Shown in pieces: positions 1-8,181 of a DNA stretch of 64,000 nt (the stretch's first letter is position 1; each line of letters begins with the position of its first letter). A program made the position numbers and the translations under genes. The stretch comes from Geminicoccaceae bacterium (GTDB lineage Bacteria > Pseudomonadota > Alphaproteobacteria > Geminicoccales > Geminicoccaceae). The stretch lies in assembly GCA_028285265.1 (NCBI GenBank), contig JANQPX010000038.1, forward strand, positions 62,001 through 126,000, read 5' to 3'. Below the pieces are notes generated by a model. That model had not been told where the DNA came from. It worked only from the letters and a program-made list of their open reading frames with translations, and did not search any database.

Positions 1-643
1 GTGGATGCTCGCAGTGACGGATACTGACTTCATCAATGTCGCCATCGACACACCTGAAGAACTTGCAGCGCTACGCGCCACAGGCAAACTGCCCTTCGAT
101 CAAATGCCGCTCCTGGAAATCGATGGTCAGAACCTCAGCCAGTCGTCCGCGATGACCCGATATCTCGCCCGCAAGCACGGTCTCTACGGGACTAACGAAA
201 CGGATGCGATGTGGTGCGACTTGGTAGCTGGGGTCGTCGCTGACTTTGCTGAAACCGCTATTCAAGCGCCCTTCAAATCGAGTGCTGCGATCGCGGTTGC
301 CGACATGGAAGACCGTTTTGCCAAATTTGGCCCACGCTTTGAAGCGCGGATCGCCGCTCAGGGCTCGACCTTTATTGCATCGGCCAAGATGACGTTTGCA
401 GATGTCCTCTTAGCCGAAGCAACGAGCTCTTATCTCGAATGGTGTCCGGAAATCTTGGCGGACACGCCGCGTCTCGGACGACTCTACAACAACGTTATCA
501 GCACTCCAGGAGTTGCAGCCTATCTCGCGTCTGATCTGCGGTATCCGATACCGGACGCAAACTATGTTGTTGCCGCAGCAAAGGTCCTGAGACGTGCCCT
601 TCCAGCACATATGCCGGATCCAAACAGATTCGTTGTATCGTGA
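1..643 (+). CDS. Glutathione S-transferase, sigma-like (5' end missing)
   Basis: The gene enters from the left edge, so the first beta strand and the catalytic Tyr/Ser region of the thioredoxin-like domain are not visible; about 213 codons remain. The visible part has the sigma/prostaglandin-D-synthase style glutathione-site block: LPFDQMPLLEIDG followed by LSQSSAMTRYLARK, where the Q-S pair normally contacts the gamma-glutamyl group. An alpha-helical C-terminal domain follows. The family conjugates glutathione to electrophiles or reduces peroxides in the cytoplasm; the substrate cannot be told. An ATG at base 5 is very unlikely to be the real start because the frame is open to the edge and the first structural element would be absent. 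The gene converges on mucR with a hairpin between them. Confidence 0.85.
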   Translation, partial: WMLAVTDTDFINVAIDTPEELAALRATGKLPFDQMPLLEIDGQNLSQSSAMTRYLARKHGLYGTNETDAMWCDLVAGVVADFAETAIQAPFKSSAAIAVADMEDRFAKFGPRFEARIAAQGSTFIASAKMTFADVLLAEATSSYLEWCPEILADTPRLGRLYNNVISTPGVAAYLASDLRYPIPDANYVVAAAKVLRRALPAHMPDPNRFVVS

Positions 644-755
644 GCTGTAACCTTTTTGGTTTAGGCGCAACGGACCTGCTTTGCCTTAAAGCAGAGAGCA
701 CGATCAAGTCTCACCGTGGCGCCATCATCAGCTCTACGCCGCACGGTCCGCCTTT

Positions 756-781
756 CCGGGCAGAGACATCGCTCTGCCCGG
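756..781. terminator. Perfect hairpin between convergent genes
   Basis: Ten-base arms CCGGGCAGAG and CTCTGCCCGG enclose a six-base loop. The hairpin lies between the GST gene stop and the mucR stop, where a bidirectional terminator would be expected. There is no clear T-run on either side, so the terminator role is an inference from position and stem strength. Confidence 0.45.
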
Positions 782-788
782 ATCGCGA

Positions 789-1271
789 TCAGCGCGCCTT
801 CGCAGCGGTTTTCTTTGTTGCCCGCTTACGCGGAGCTTTCGCTGGCTTCTCGGGCTCGGGCTTCCGACCGAGTCCAATTTTTTTGGCTAGAGCTGATCGC
901 GTTTCAGCATAGGCCGGCGCCACCATGGGGTAATCATCCTTCAGGCCCCAACGCTGACGATATTCTTCAGGCGTCATATCGAAACGTGTCTTGAGATGCC
1001 GCTTGAGCATCTTCAGCTTTTTGCCGTCCTCAAGGCAGATAATGTGATCGGGCGTCACAGACTTCTTAATCGGCACGGCTGGCGTCAACTTTTCCGGTTC
1101 CGGGTTGGCTGAAGCCTGTCCCAAGTCTGCAAGACCCTTGCCTACCATGGCGATTAGATCCGGTAGATCAGTCGCGGACACGGAATGATGTCCGACATAA
1201 GCACCGACAATCTCCGCCGTGAGCGCCGTGATTTCAAGAACGTCGGCTTGGTTCTCTTCCGCCTCAGCCAT
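789..1271 (-). CDS. mucR: MucR/Ros-family DNA-binding regulator with degenerate zinc site and basic tail
   Basis: A 160-residue Ros/MucR protein. Residues about 10-55 form the N-terminal oligomerisation region. The zinc-finger-like domain is at about 76-115 (ICLEDGKKLKMLKRHL, then MTPEEY). In classical Ros the metal is held by two Cys and two His. Here Cys79 is followed by Asp82 and His92, and the expected final His (about 96) is Arg, so the site has at most three ligands. Some Mesorhizobium homologues are known to fold without zinc. Residues about 137-160 form an Ala/Lys/Arg/Pro-rich tail like that of histone H1. MucR proteins act as H-NS-like silencers and regulators of exopolysaccharide, motility and cell-cycle genes in alphaproteobacteria. 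The frame overlaps the upstream HU gene by 8 bases, implying translational coupling. Confidence 0.9.
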   Translation of the reverse strand: MAEAEENQADVLEITALTAEIVGAYVGHHSVSATDLPDLIAMVGKGLADLGQASANPEPEKLTPAVPIKKSVTPDHIICLEDGKKLKMLKRHLKTRFDMTPEEYRQRWGLKDDYPMVAPAYAETRSALAKKIGLGRKPEPEKPAKAPRKRATKKTAAKAR

Positions 1272-1539
1272 TCACAGCATCCTTCAGGGCTTTGCCGGCC
1301 TTAAACTTCACCGCCTTGCTCGCCGGGATGTTGATCGTCTCGCCCGTTTGCGGATTGCGGCCTTGTCGAGCAGCACGCTCAGCAACCTCGAATTGGCCAA
1401 CACCCGGCAAGCTAACCTTCTCACCTTGACCGAGCGACGTCTTGAGGTGCTCGAAGAACGCCGAGAGGGCTTGATCCGTTTGGGCTTTTGAGAGGCCTGA
1501 CCTGGCGGCAACTGCGGATTTGAGGTCTTCGAAGCTCAT
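1264..1539 (-). CDS. hup: HU-family nucleoid protein
   Basis: A 91-residue protein of standard HU length. It has the N-terminal helical dimerisation region (residues 1-45), a GVGQFEV saddle strand, the DNA-binding arm GRNPQTGETINIP (about 61-73) with the intercalating proline, and the C-terminal SKAVKFKAGKALKDAV helix. HU bends and compacts DNA. It is the first gene of a two-gene operon with mucR, whose start lies inside its last codons. The ATG start fits the family exactly. HU with IHF-like function is the only reasonable alternative. Confidence 0.95.
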   Translation of the reverse strand: MSFEDLKSAVAARSGLSKAQTDQALSAFFEHLKTSLGQGEKVSLPGVGQFEVAERAARQGRNPQTGETINIPASKAVKFKAGKALKDAVNG

Positions 1540-1899
1540 TTAGTGACATCCATGTTATGAGTGACGAGCCGGTCCGTACCACATAAAGGTTTGATTGGCC
1601 AAGCTTTTTGGGCTCAAAGGTGATCTCGATTTATATCAAGCTTCGTTCATGCAAGTCAAAACGCGCGCAACCCGCTTGTTTTGATATCACTTTTTAAGCG
1701 ACTTCAGTCGAGCCAAGACAAGAGTGTTAATGTCCAAATGCATGAACTGAACGACTGTGTATCCGATGAAGTCTCGAGCGGAACAGGGCCAGAAAGGATG
1801 TACCTTTGGCAGATTTTTTCATTGTTCTTCAGATACTTAATGAACGGACATCAGTTTCGACCTTCGTCGCAAGTCTCCAGTCAGCAATTCGAGGCGCTC
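1540..1899. other. Intergenic region upstream of hup
   Basis: About 360 bases, AT-richer than its surroundings, between the hup start and the gtrA stop. It should hold the hup-mucR promoter. An 81-codon TTG-started frame on the plus strand (1681-1926) has no recognisable motif and runs into gtrA, so I do not call it. Confidence 0.6.
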
Positions 1900-2292
1900 T
1901 TAACTCTTCCGAAAGACAAGGGCTGAGTTAAGCGCGAAATTCGCGAAAAAGGCGATACCCACCCCTATCAACTTGGCCAGCGGCGGAATGAATCCTACGA
2001 CCTCGCTTAAATACAACGTCACGCCGACATTTATAGCAAAGCCAAGCGATGCAGTAGAGAGATACATCCCATACTGCAGAAAGCTCATCGGCGACTGAAA
2101 GACATACGGAGCGGTCAGCGTATAGTTGACGACCGACGCAACCAAGAAGGACGCTACTGCCGCGATTGCGACAGGCACAGAAAGCTCGCTTAGCCCCCAG
2201 AAGAGACCTATATCGACGATCGCAGCAACACCTGCGGTGCCTGCGTATTTAACAATTTTGAACTGCAAGTGCACCACCCGCCGATTGAACAT
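1900..2292 (-). CDS. GtrA-family membrane protein
   Basis: A 130-residue protein with four predicted hydrophobic helices (about 12-33, 37-58, 70-92, 99-122). The spacing KYAGTAGVAAIVDIG, VNYTLTAPYVF and FALNSALVFRKS is typical of GtrA/DPMS-like proteins. Family members flip or help move polyprenyl-phosphate-linked sugars across the inner membrane, or serve as membrane scaffolds. It is last in a four-gene operon and its 5' end overlaps the HAD gene by 44 bases. In mycobacteria a GtrA-family protein works in the lipid-linked arabinose pathway, which fits the UbiA and HAD genes upstream here. The substrate is inferred from context only. Confidence 0.88.
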   Translation of the reverse strand: MFNRRVVHLQFKIVKYAGTAGVAAIVDIGLFWGLSELSVPVAIAAVASFLVASVVNYTLTAPYVFQSPMSFLQYGMYLSTASLGFAINVGVTLYLSEVVGFIPPLAKLIGVGIAFFANFALNSALVFRKS

Positions 2293-2980
2293 TCAGAGAA
2301 GACAAGGCGCTATAGTCCCGCACATAAAACTGCCGCTCGGTGAGCTTATGAGGGGCTTTATCATTGCGCAAAAGGAAATCAACGCCTGCGGCCGTCGCCG
2401 CAGCTCCATCACGCGAAAGTCGATCTCCAACCATTAAGGTCGCCTTGGGCGCGACACCGGTCCGTCTCATCGCAAGATGGAGTCCGGTTGGGTCCGGCTT
2501 GAGCGAATTGACGTCAGCATCTGTCGCCGCCAGCGTGTGGTCCACGTTGATATCCAGCGACTTGAGCTTTGCCTCGACTGGGTAATCGGACCACACGGCA
2601 ACAGTAATATCGTTGTGGCGCAGCATCTTAATGACATCACGTGCGCCAGGCACCATTGCTGCCTTCAAATGCACCAGCGGCCTCTGTTCCATCCATTCCT
2701 CGACCAGTTCGATCAAAAAAGGCTTAGGATAGCCGGTCTTATCGGCCAGCCTTGAAAACAGAGGTTCGTGGAAATCTGCCGGGCCTTCATCCGCCAGCGC
2801 TTCTCGAATCTTCCGGAAGTGATGAAGAATCTTAATGCGTGCGTAGCGGCCTGGCACACCGCCTTGGCGCAACAACTCAAACAACATGGCACGTCGAACC
2901 GGCGCTTGCCGGTAAAGCGTTCCGTCAAGGTCAAACACCACGAGTTTGTACTTCAGCAGATCCAATGATCCACCACTCAT
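2249..2980 (-). CDS. HAD-superfamily phosphatase
   Basis: About 243 residues. The four HAD motifs are in order: VVFDLDGTLY (nucleophile Asp and acid Asp), VWSDYP (motif II), the Lys of KPDPTG (motif III) and VGDRLSRDG (motif IV). The cap is of the C1 helical type between motifs I and II. I chose ATG at 2980, 17 bases after the ubiA-like stop, because the longer frame to 3052 adds a low-complexity leader inside the upstream gene. Between a phosphoribosyl/prenyl-transferase and a GtrA protein, it may dephosphorylate a lipid-linked sugar phosphate. This is an inference; the motifs show only a small-molecule HAD hydrolase. Confidence 0.88.
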   Translation of the reverse strand: MSGGSLDLLKYKLVVFDLDGTLYRQAPVRRAMLFELLRQGGVPGRYARIKILHHFRKIREALADEGPADFHEPLFSRLADKTGYPKPFLIELVEEWMEQRPLVHLKAAMVPGARDVIKMLRHNDITVAVWSDYPVEAKLKSLDINVDHTLAATDADVNSLKPDPTGLHLAMRRTGVAPKATLMVGDRLSRDGAAATAAGVDFLLRNDKAPHKLTERQFYVRDYSALSSLNVQSAGGALAVQNC

Positions 2981-2997
2981 TGGTGGGGAGGCTGCGC

Positions 2998-4017
2998 TCA
3001 ATGCCACCAGCCCGATTGGGGAAGCCTGATGAACGTCTGGTCCGTCAGCCATTCGATACGCGGCATATCCACGAAGGTTGCAAGAATGAATACACCGACC
3101 GTGAGAAGGGCAGCAGCAATCAAATTGGTCGCACGGAAAAGCTTTTCAGGCGAACGCGCTGCTGAATCGGTTGTCAACGCCAGCTTATAGTATATCGCGA
3201 AAAGGAAAACGATACACGGAAAGACAATGACGTATTCGATGCGGTACTTGATCAAGAAAATTGCGATAAAGAACGCGCAAGATAAAGCGTAGATCAAGTT
3301 GGCAACCGACAGCGAGGCTTCAGAATACCGCCCAAACGACTTTCGATAGAGTGCCAGCGTTTTTTGACCGTCGGACGCAACAATGTCGCGGAACTCTGCC
3401 AACCGTTTGGAGTTCATCAAGAAGCTTCCGCCAAACCAAAATGCCAAGACAAGTGACACAGGCGGTAAGCTTGTACCGTCCACAATCGCCCAGCCCATCA
3501 GCAAGCGGATCGGATTGTTGATCGCCTCCGTCAGAACATCGGTATATGTCCTGTCCTTGCTGCGCAGCGGCTGGACATTGTAGATGATCCCCGAAACGAG
3601 CAACAAGATGGCTGCAGTGGCAAACAGCGGATTAACAAGAAACGCGAGCCCAACGCCCGTTGCCGCAAGAACCACGTACTGAAGAGCAACAAGATTAGGA
3701 GACATTTCCCGCTGGACGGCAGCCCGCTGCGACTTCTTTGGATGATATCTGTCAAACTCGCGATCGAGCCACTCGTTGATGGTGTAGTTGGCCGAGGCGA
3801 CAAGAACCGCCGACACTAGCCCGATCAAAGCCGCCGAAATGAGCGAGGAAATCGAGAGGTCGAGATCTCCTGCACGCAAGAGATAGGCCAGCATGATCCC
3901 AGGCAGAATGAACACATGTTTTGTCATATGCTCGAAACGGGCGATCCGAACGTAATCCATCACCCCGGCCGGTTCGGCGAAGCTGTCTCTTGCAAGTGTT
4001 TCCGTCGTGTTTGCCAT
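2998..4017 (-). CDS. UbiA-family prenyltransferase, decaprenyl-phosphate phosphoribosyltransferase-like
   Basis: A 339-residue polytopic protein of the UbiA superfamily with about eight or nine membrane helices. The first Asp-rich signature is in NYTINEWLDREFDRYHPKK (about residues 77-95). A second conserved block is YNVQPLRSKDRTYTD. A third segment, MNSKRLAEFRD followed by a Lys/Arg, Ser, Tyr-rich stretch, resembles as I remember it the corresponding part of mycobacterial decaprenyl-phosphate 5-phosphoribosyltransferase better than UbiA or CyoE. That enzyme transfers phosphoribose from PRPP to a polyprenyl phosphate. The TAA stop of the upstream membrane-protein gene abuts this ATG (TAAATG), so the two are coupled. 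A quinone or heme prenyltransferase is possible but the neighbours (HAD, GtrA) speak against it. Confidence 0.8.
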   Translation of the reverse strand: MANTTETLARDSFAEPAGVMDYVRIARFEHMTKHVFILPGIMLAYLLRAGDLDLSISSLISAALIGLVSAVLVASANYTINEWLDREFDRYHPKKSQRAAVQREMSPNLVALQYVVLAATGVGLAFLVNPLFATAAILLLVSGIIYNVQPLRSKDRTYTDVLTEAINNPIRLLMGWAIVDGTSLPPVSLVLAFWFGGSFLMNSKRLAEFRDIVASDGQKTLALYRKSFGRYSEASLSVANLIYALSCAFFIAIFLIKYRIEYVIVFPCIVFLFAIYYKLALTTDSAARSPEKLFRATNLIAAALLTVGVFILATFVDMPRIEWLTDQTFIRLPQSGWWH

Positions 4018-5529
4018 TTAGCTACTACCTAACTTGGGGAGCCATTTTGGTTTCTCCAACGCGATGGGCTGGCTTACCAGGATGAGTGAAGCGACCAGTG
4101 GGAGAACCCAAATAATTCTTGCTTGGAAGCGCCCATAAGGCGACGCAAGAATACCACAGATCAAGGCGTTCAGAACAACGCCGGCGATCAGAACGATGAT
4201 AACGTAGTCCATCGCCACCGTTTGAGAATCGGCTGGCGTACCGCGCCTAATGCGCAAGAAGAGTAGTGCGGCCAACATTACGACCGAGAGACCAGCAAGG
4301 ATCTCAGTGTTTCGCTCGATTGTGACGGCCAACTCTGGACTGTTGTAGAGACGTGTCGACTTTACGAATTCAACCACATCGGCTGGAGCATGATCTACGA
4401 GAAACTTTTCTTGCGTATAACTGACAGGCACATCGTAAATCTCGATCGTCCAAAGCTGCATCAGGCCGTGTGTTAACAATCCAGAAATGGTCGCCACCGG
4501 CTCAGCGAGCAGCGTCTGTAACGCAAATGATACTTCCTCTTCCGATATCGCCAACCGTTGTTCAGGAGATGCTGCTCCAAAGACACCGGTCTCGGGCGAC
4601 TCGTCGAACAGGAAGTCGATCCAGTAAACCGGCAAATTATCCTTGAAGTCGCAGAGAGCGAAACTGCTTTCCGGGCAGGATTCTTTCAGATAATTCGTGC
4701 CAGGCCCCAATTCTGTCAAATGAGCAGCGATAAAAGGCCGATGCATAACTTTCGCGCCATGCCCTACCGTCACAGCCAAGGTCCAAGCAACCATGCCGAT
4801 CATCCCGCAGACCAGAGCGATCGTTGGCATGGCCAATTTCCTGACCGGAGACTCGGCCCGGTGCAACTTGAGCATCCATAGGACAGCGAAGAAGACGGTC
4901 ACAGCCCCAAGGATCGCGAAATGACTGGCATGGACCACGACGCTGTAAATCATGATCGCCAGCATAGCCAACTTGGTCCATATCGACATGCGATCTTCGT
5001 AAGCCCACAGCAAGGCGAGCGCGAGGACCATCATACCGACCCAGACATCCGGCATGAGCAAACCTGCAAAGAACGACGCTGAACCAAAAATGCTGATCAC
5101 TGCAAGTGTGACGATGGCTTTGGCGGCCCATGCTTGCGGCGACGCGAACTTGAACAGAAGAAGAACGAGCCAAGAAAGGACAAGAGCTTGGAAGATAGCT
5201 GGTGTCCAAAGGCTCGTCACCCAACCAATAAAGATCAAAAGACCATAATACAGTGATCGGCCAGCCGTGACGATGTTGTCAGCTTCCGGCGATCCAAACG
5301 CTTTTTGGCTTTCAGGCAGCAGGGCTGCCGCGCCAACACTGCTGTCGACGGGAAACAGGATACCGGCAAACTTTGTAGCGTGCTCAAGGTAAGACGGCGT
5401 ATCATAGAAGATTACCGGTCCACCGTTGAGAATCGGCACCACCAAAACGATGACAACACTGACCAGCAGCGCGACAACAAATTTGGTCGGCTCCGCTTTA
5501 TGCGTTTCGTGATTCATTCCGCCCGACAC
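4018..5529 (-). CDS. Polytopic inner-membrane protein of unknown function (possible GT-C type)
   Basis: A 503-residue protein that I do not recognise. There is a hydrophobic helix at about 16-36, then an extracytoplasmic loop with FYDTPSYLEHA (acidic residue in the first loop, as in GT-C glycosyltransferases), about ten further membrane helices, and a long periplasmic loop at about 270-390 containing several Cys and many acidic residues. Two closely spaced starts are possible: GTG at 5529 and ATG at 5517. It is first in the operon with the UbiA-like, HAD and GtrA genes. A polyprenyl-phosphate-sugar-using glycosyltransferase would complete that pathway, but no diagnostic GT-C motif can be proven by eye. 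Confidence 0.7.
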   Translation of the reverse strand: MSGGMNHETHKAEPTKFVVALLVSVVIVLVVPILNGGPVIFYDTPSYLEHATKFAGILFPVDSSVGAAALLPESQKAFGSPEADNIVTAGRSLYYGLLIFIGWVTSLWTPAIFQALVLSWLVLLLFKFASPQAWAAKAIVTLAVISIFGSASFFAGLLMPDVWVGMMVLALALLWAYEDRMSIWTKLAMLAIMIYSVVVHASHFAILGAVTVFFAVLWMLKLHRAESPVRKLAMPTIALVCGMIGMVAWTLAVTVGHGAKVMHRPFIAAHLTELGPGTNYLKESCPESSFALCDFKDNLPVYWIDFLFDESPETGVFGAASPEQRLAISEEEVSFALQTLLAEPVATISGLLTHGLMQLWTIEIYDVPVSYTQEKFLVDHAPADVVEFVKSTRLYNSPELAVTIERNTEILAGLSVVMLAALLFLRIRRGTPADSQTVAMDYVIIVLIAGVVLNALICGILASPYGRFQARIIWVLPLVASLILVSQPIALEKPKWLPKLGSS

Positions 5530-6614
5530 CCGACAGTGGGACCCCTCAACACTCGGCGCTCAAAATAAGGACACCATCGCATTGAATTTGCGAATTGGCT
5601 TTTTCACAATTGGCGAAGTAGCTTTCTTCCCCAAGGCGCCACCCGTGTCAATGGCAGGCGGACCGATTTGGTCAATCTAAACTAGCTTGGTTACCCTAGG
5701 GTCACGGCAGTCTTTTATTCCAAACCTGTGAAGTTTGCCTCTTTTGCAAGGTAAAATCTAGTGGCCGCAGATCGTGGTCCTCTATCAACGGTATGACCGG
5801 CCGGTCGCCCAAAGACCAACGGCTGTCGAATTGCTATTCGCAGGACGATAGCATAACAGCCGCTCATACGCCCTCGCTGCGGCCAAGCGGTCAGCCAATC
5901 GCAGGCTCAGCTCGCCAAGCATAGCCTTCTAGAACAAGCCCTCCCCTCAATCGCTGTCTGCCCCAAGGCAACGACGGCTCGGCCGAGCTCTCGTGGCTGT
6001 CAGAGCCCCGGTAGGAGACAAAGCAACGTTCAGGAGACGTGATACCTCATCGCAGATGAAGTGCTCACCTCATTGTTTTTAAAAGAAACTACGAGCATGT
6101 CATTGCCGATCTGCCACGCAATCAACGGCAAGATACCGCTCGAACTGATGTTCGTGGCCTCGTACTGAAAGAGGTAGCCAAGAACGTCTCGTCCTACGAC
6201 GGTAGCTCAGTCACTGTTGCGTTCTTTTGGCCATAGAAGACGATGATTGAGGCGGCTGTTCAGGACGTTGTCGCCAAGACGCTTATAGGTTCGGTCGATT
6301 AATGGTTGTGCAGGGCGTGTTGCTGACCGTACTGGATCGCTCTTTCAGACCCTGTTCGCGCCTTAAGGTTGTTCTGGGTCGATAACACCCAGAATCAAGG
6401 CGGGATTGGACCTGCTGACTAAGGAGCTATCGTAAGGCTTGATCTCAGCGGCGCCTTCAGCGCTCCATTCGGATTAAGATGAATCGAGACGATGCTTCGG
6501 AGGTGGATCAACGCATGGGCCTTTCCATCGATCAACGTTCGCCCCTTGTTACGCGATGATAGCCGAGGCCGATCGACAAATTGGCGGTCTCCACGGTCGT
6601 CACTTGCTGCCCCA
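5530..6614. other. 1.1-kb stretch without a recognisable gene
   Basis: No frame of convincing length or with a known motif was found on either strand. Frames around 6060-6260 are broken by stops after 30-60 codons and match nothing I recognise. The segment separates the lipid-sugar operon from the catabolic island and may be decayed DNA at the island boundary. Confidence 0.5.
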
Positions 6615-7352
6615 TCAGAGGAGCCCCTTGCTCAAAAAGTAAACCGCCCCAAAGAGCATAATGCCCTCAAGGAAGAGTGTATGAATGCGGACTGGCGTCT
6701 GTCTTAGAACATAACGACCGAGATGATGCCCCGGTATCGTACAAATCCCGAGTCCAATACCGATCAGCATCAGTTCGATGGTCAGGAGCGGGGATAGGCC
6801 GAAAGCCAAAGTTTTGATCAGATTCAACAGAATCCCATTCACAGCAACGGTTGCAACAAGGGCTTCCCCCGCAATGCCGGCGCCAAGAAGGAAAGGACCC
6901 AGGATCATACCGACGCCGAAGCTTGCTCCTGAGAGGAAACCGTAAGGTACAGCAATGATGGCGAGTGACGATCGTGGCATTTGAACCCGTCGCCCCTTAA
7001 GCCAGCGTCTTAGTGGTAGCGTGATCAGAAGAAGTGTCCCCAAAAAGAGGCTAACCCCGGCTTCCGAGAGTTCGACGTAGAAGTAGACGCCGACAACGAT
7101 AAACGGCAACGCTACCAAGAAGATCACACGGAAGGCGGGCCAGTCGACAGCGTTGCGAAGCAACCAGGCTCTCGATGCATGGGACACGATCATAGCCACC
7201 GCGACCACTGGAACGGTCAACTTGACGCCGATTGCTGGCGCTATGGCAATCGCCATCATGAGGGCGCCGGCAAATCCACCGACGGTGTGCAGAATCGCTG
7301 TAACAAACGCCATAACGCCTAAATAGACGACGACAGCAAGTCCGAAGGTCAC
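6615..7352 (-). CDS. TauE/SafE-family anion exporter (copy 1)
   Basis: A 245-residue membrane protein with seven or eight helices in the two-repeat TauE/SafE arrangement: Gly-rich VGGFAGALMMAIAIAPAIGVK in repeat 1 and LSGASFGVGMILGPFLLGAGI in repeat 2. Family members export sulfite, sulfoacetate or similar organosulfur anions formed during sulfonate breakdown, and some act on other anions. It begins at GTG 7352, 6 bases after the enoyl-CoA hydratase stop, and is the last gene of a run starting at tctC near 13.36 kb. The pairing with CoA-active enzymes suggests it removes a sulfur by-product of the pathway. A second member lies at 15.1-15.9 kb. Confidence 0.85.
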   Translation of the reverse strand: MTFGLAVVVYLGVMAFVTAILHTVGGFAGALMMAIAIAPAIGVKLTVPVVAVAMIVSHASRAWLLRNAVDWPAFRVIFLVALPFIVVGVYFYVELSEAGVSLFLGTLLLITLPLRRWLKGRRVQMPRSSLAIIAVPYGFLSGASFGVGMILGPFLLGAGIAGEALVATVAVNGILLNLIKTLAFGLSPLLTIELMLIGIGLGICTIPGHHLGRYVLRQTPVRIHTLFLEGIMLFGAVYFLSKGLL

Positions 7353-7358
7353 GCCTCG

Positions 7359-8162
7359 TCAGCGGCCTTTGAAATCTGGTTTACGCTTTTCCAAGAAGGC
7401 GCTGCGCCCCTCGACGTAGTCTTCCGAGGCGAAACAAGCAGCGACCAGCGCGTCGCAATGATCAAGGTCACGCTTGTCAGGGTCAGGTTCCAGAACCTGT
7501 GTCGAGATGAATTTCATCGCTTTGATGGTGAGCGGTGCATTCGCTGCGATCGACTCAGCGATGGTATTCACATGGCCTTCAAGCTCGTCCTGCGCAATGA
7601 CCTCTTGTACAAGGCCGAGGCGAAAGGCTGTATCCGCATCGATGCTTTTTGCCGTGAACATTAGACGCTTGGCGTCCGCCGGCCCGATTGCCCGCATCAA
7701 CCGTCGGATCGCATGAATGGGATAGCCGAGCGCTAGCTTTGCAGCTGGCATGGCGAACTTAGAGGCTGGCGAGCAAAAGCGCAGATCACAACAGACAGCC
7801 AGGTTCAGACCGCCGCCGATGCAATGGCCATGAATCATCGCGATGGTCGGCTTGGGAAAAGCCTCGATCCGCTGATAGACCTGTTTGATCCTGCTGTTGT
7901 AGCGCTGTGTCGCCTCCTTAGATCCGCGCTCCTTTTCGAATTTTGAGATGTCAGCACCTGAAACAAACGCCTTACCGCCAGCACCGGAGAGCACCACGAC
8001 ACGGATCGTGTCGTCGTTCTCGTAGTGCTGTAGCGCGACATCTAGCGCATCCCACATCTCAAGAGAGACTGCGTTGTGTCGCTCCGGATTGTTGAAGATC
8101 ACATGACCGATCGCGCCTTCGGCGCGGGCTAACATCTTCTCGCTAGGCAGAGTCAGGGACAT
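7359..8162 (-). CDS. Enoyl-CoA hydratase/isomerase family protein
   Basis: A 267-residue crotonase. It has the CoA oxyanion-hole segments SGAGGKAFVSGADISKFE (about 60-77) and IHGHCIGGGLNLAVCCDLR (about 110-128), then the FAMPAAKLALGYP segment. Catalysis in the family is hydration or isomerisation of an enoyl-CoA. The two catalytic Glu positions of classic hydratases are not obvious: the stretch after FAMPAAKLAL has no Glu where hydratases usually have one, so isomerase, lyase or hydrolase activity is possible. I chose ATG 8162, which has GGGAAA upstream and lies 19 bases after the CoA-transferase stop; the frame extends to 8225 inside that gene. Confidence 0.87.
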   Translation of the reverse strand: MSLTLPSEKMLARAEGAIGHVIFNNPERHNAVSLEMWDALDVALQHYENDDTIRVVVLSGAGGKAFVSGADISKFEKERGSKEATQRYNSRIKQVYQRIEAFPKPTIAMIHGHCIGGGLNLAVCCDLRFCSPASKFAMPAAKLALGYPIHAIRRLMRAIGPADAKRLMFTAKSIDADTAFRLGLVQEVIAQDELEGHVNTIAESIAANAPLTIKAMKFISTQVLEPDPDKRDLDHCDALVAACFASEDYVEGRSAFLEKRKPDFKGR

Positions 8163-8181
8163 AGGGGTTTCCCACATTGAT

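Noticed and set aside
1681..1926. 81-codon plus-strand frame upstream of hup
   Set aside because: It starts at TTG without a ribosome site, has no motif, and its end lies inside gtrA.
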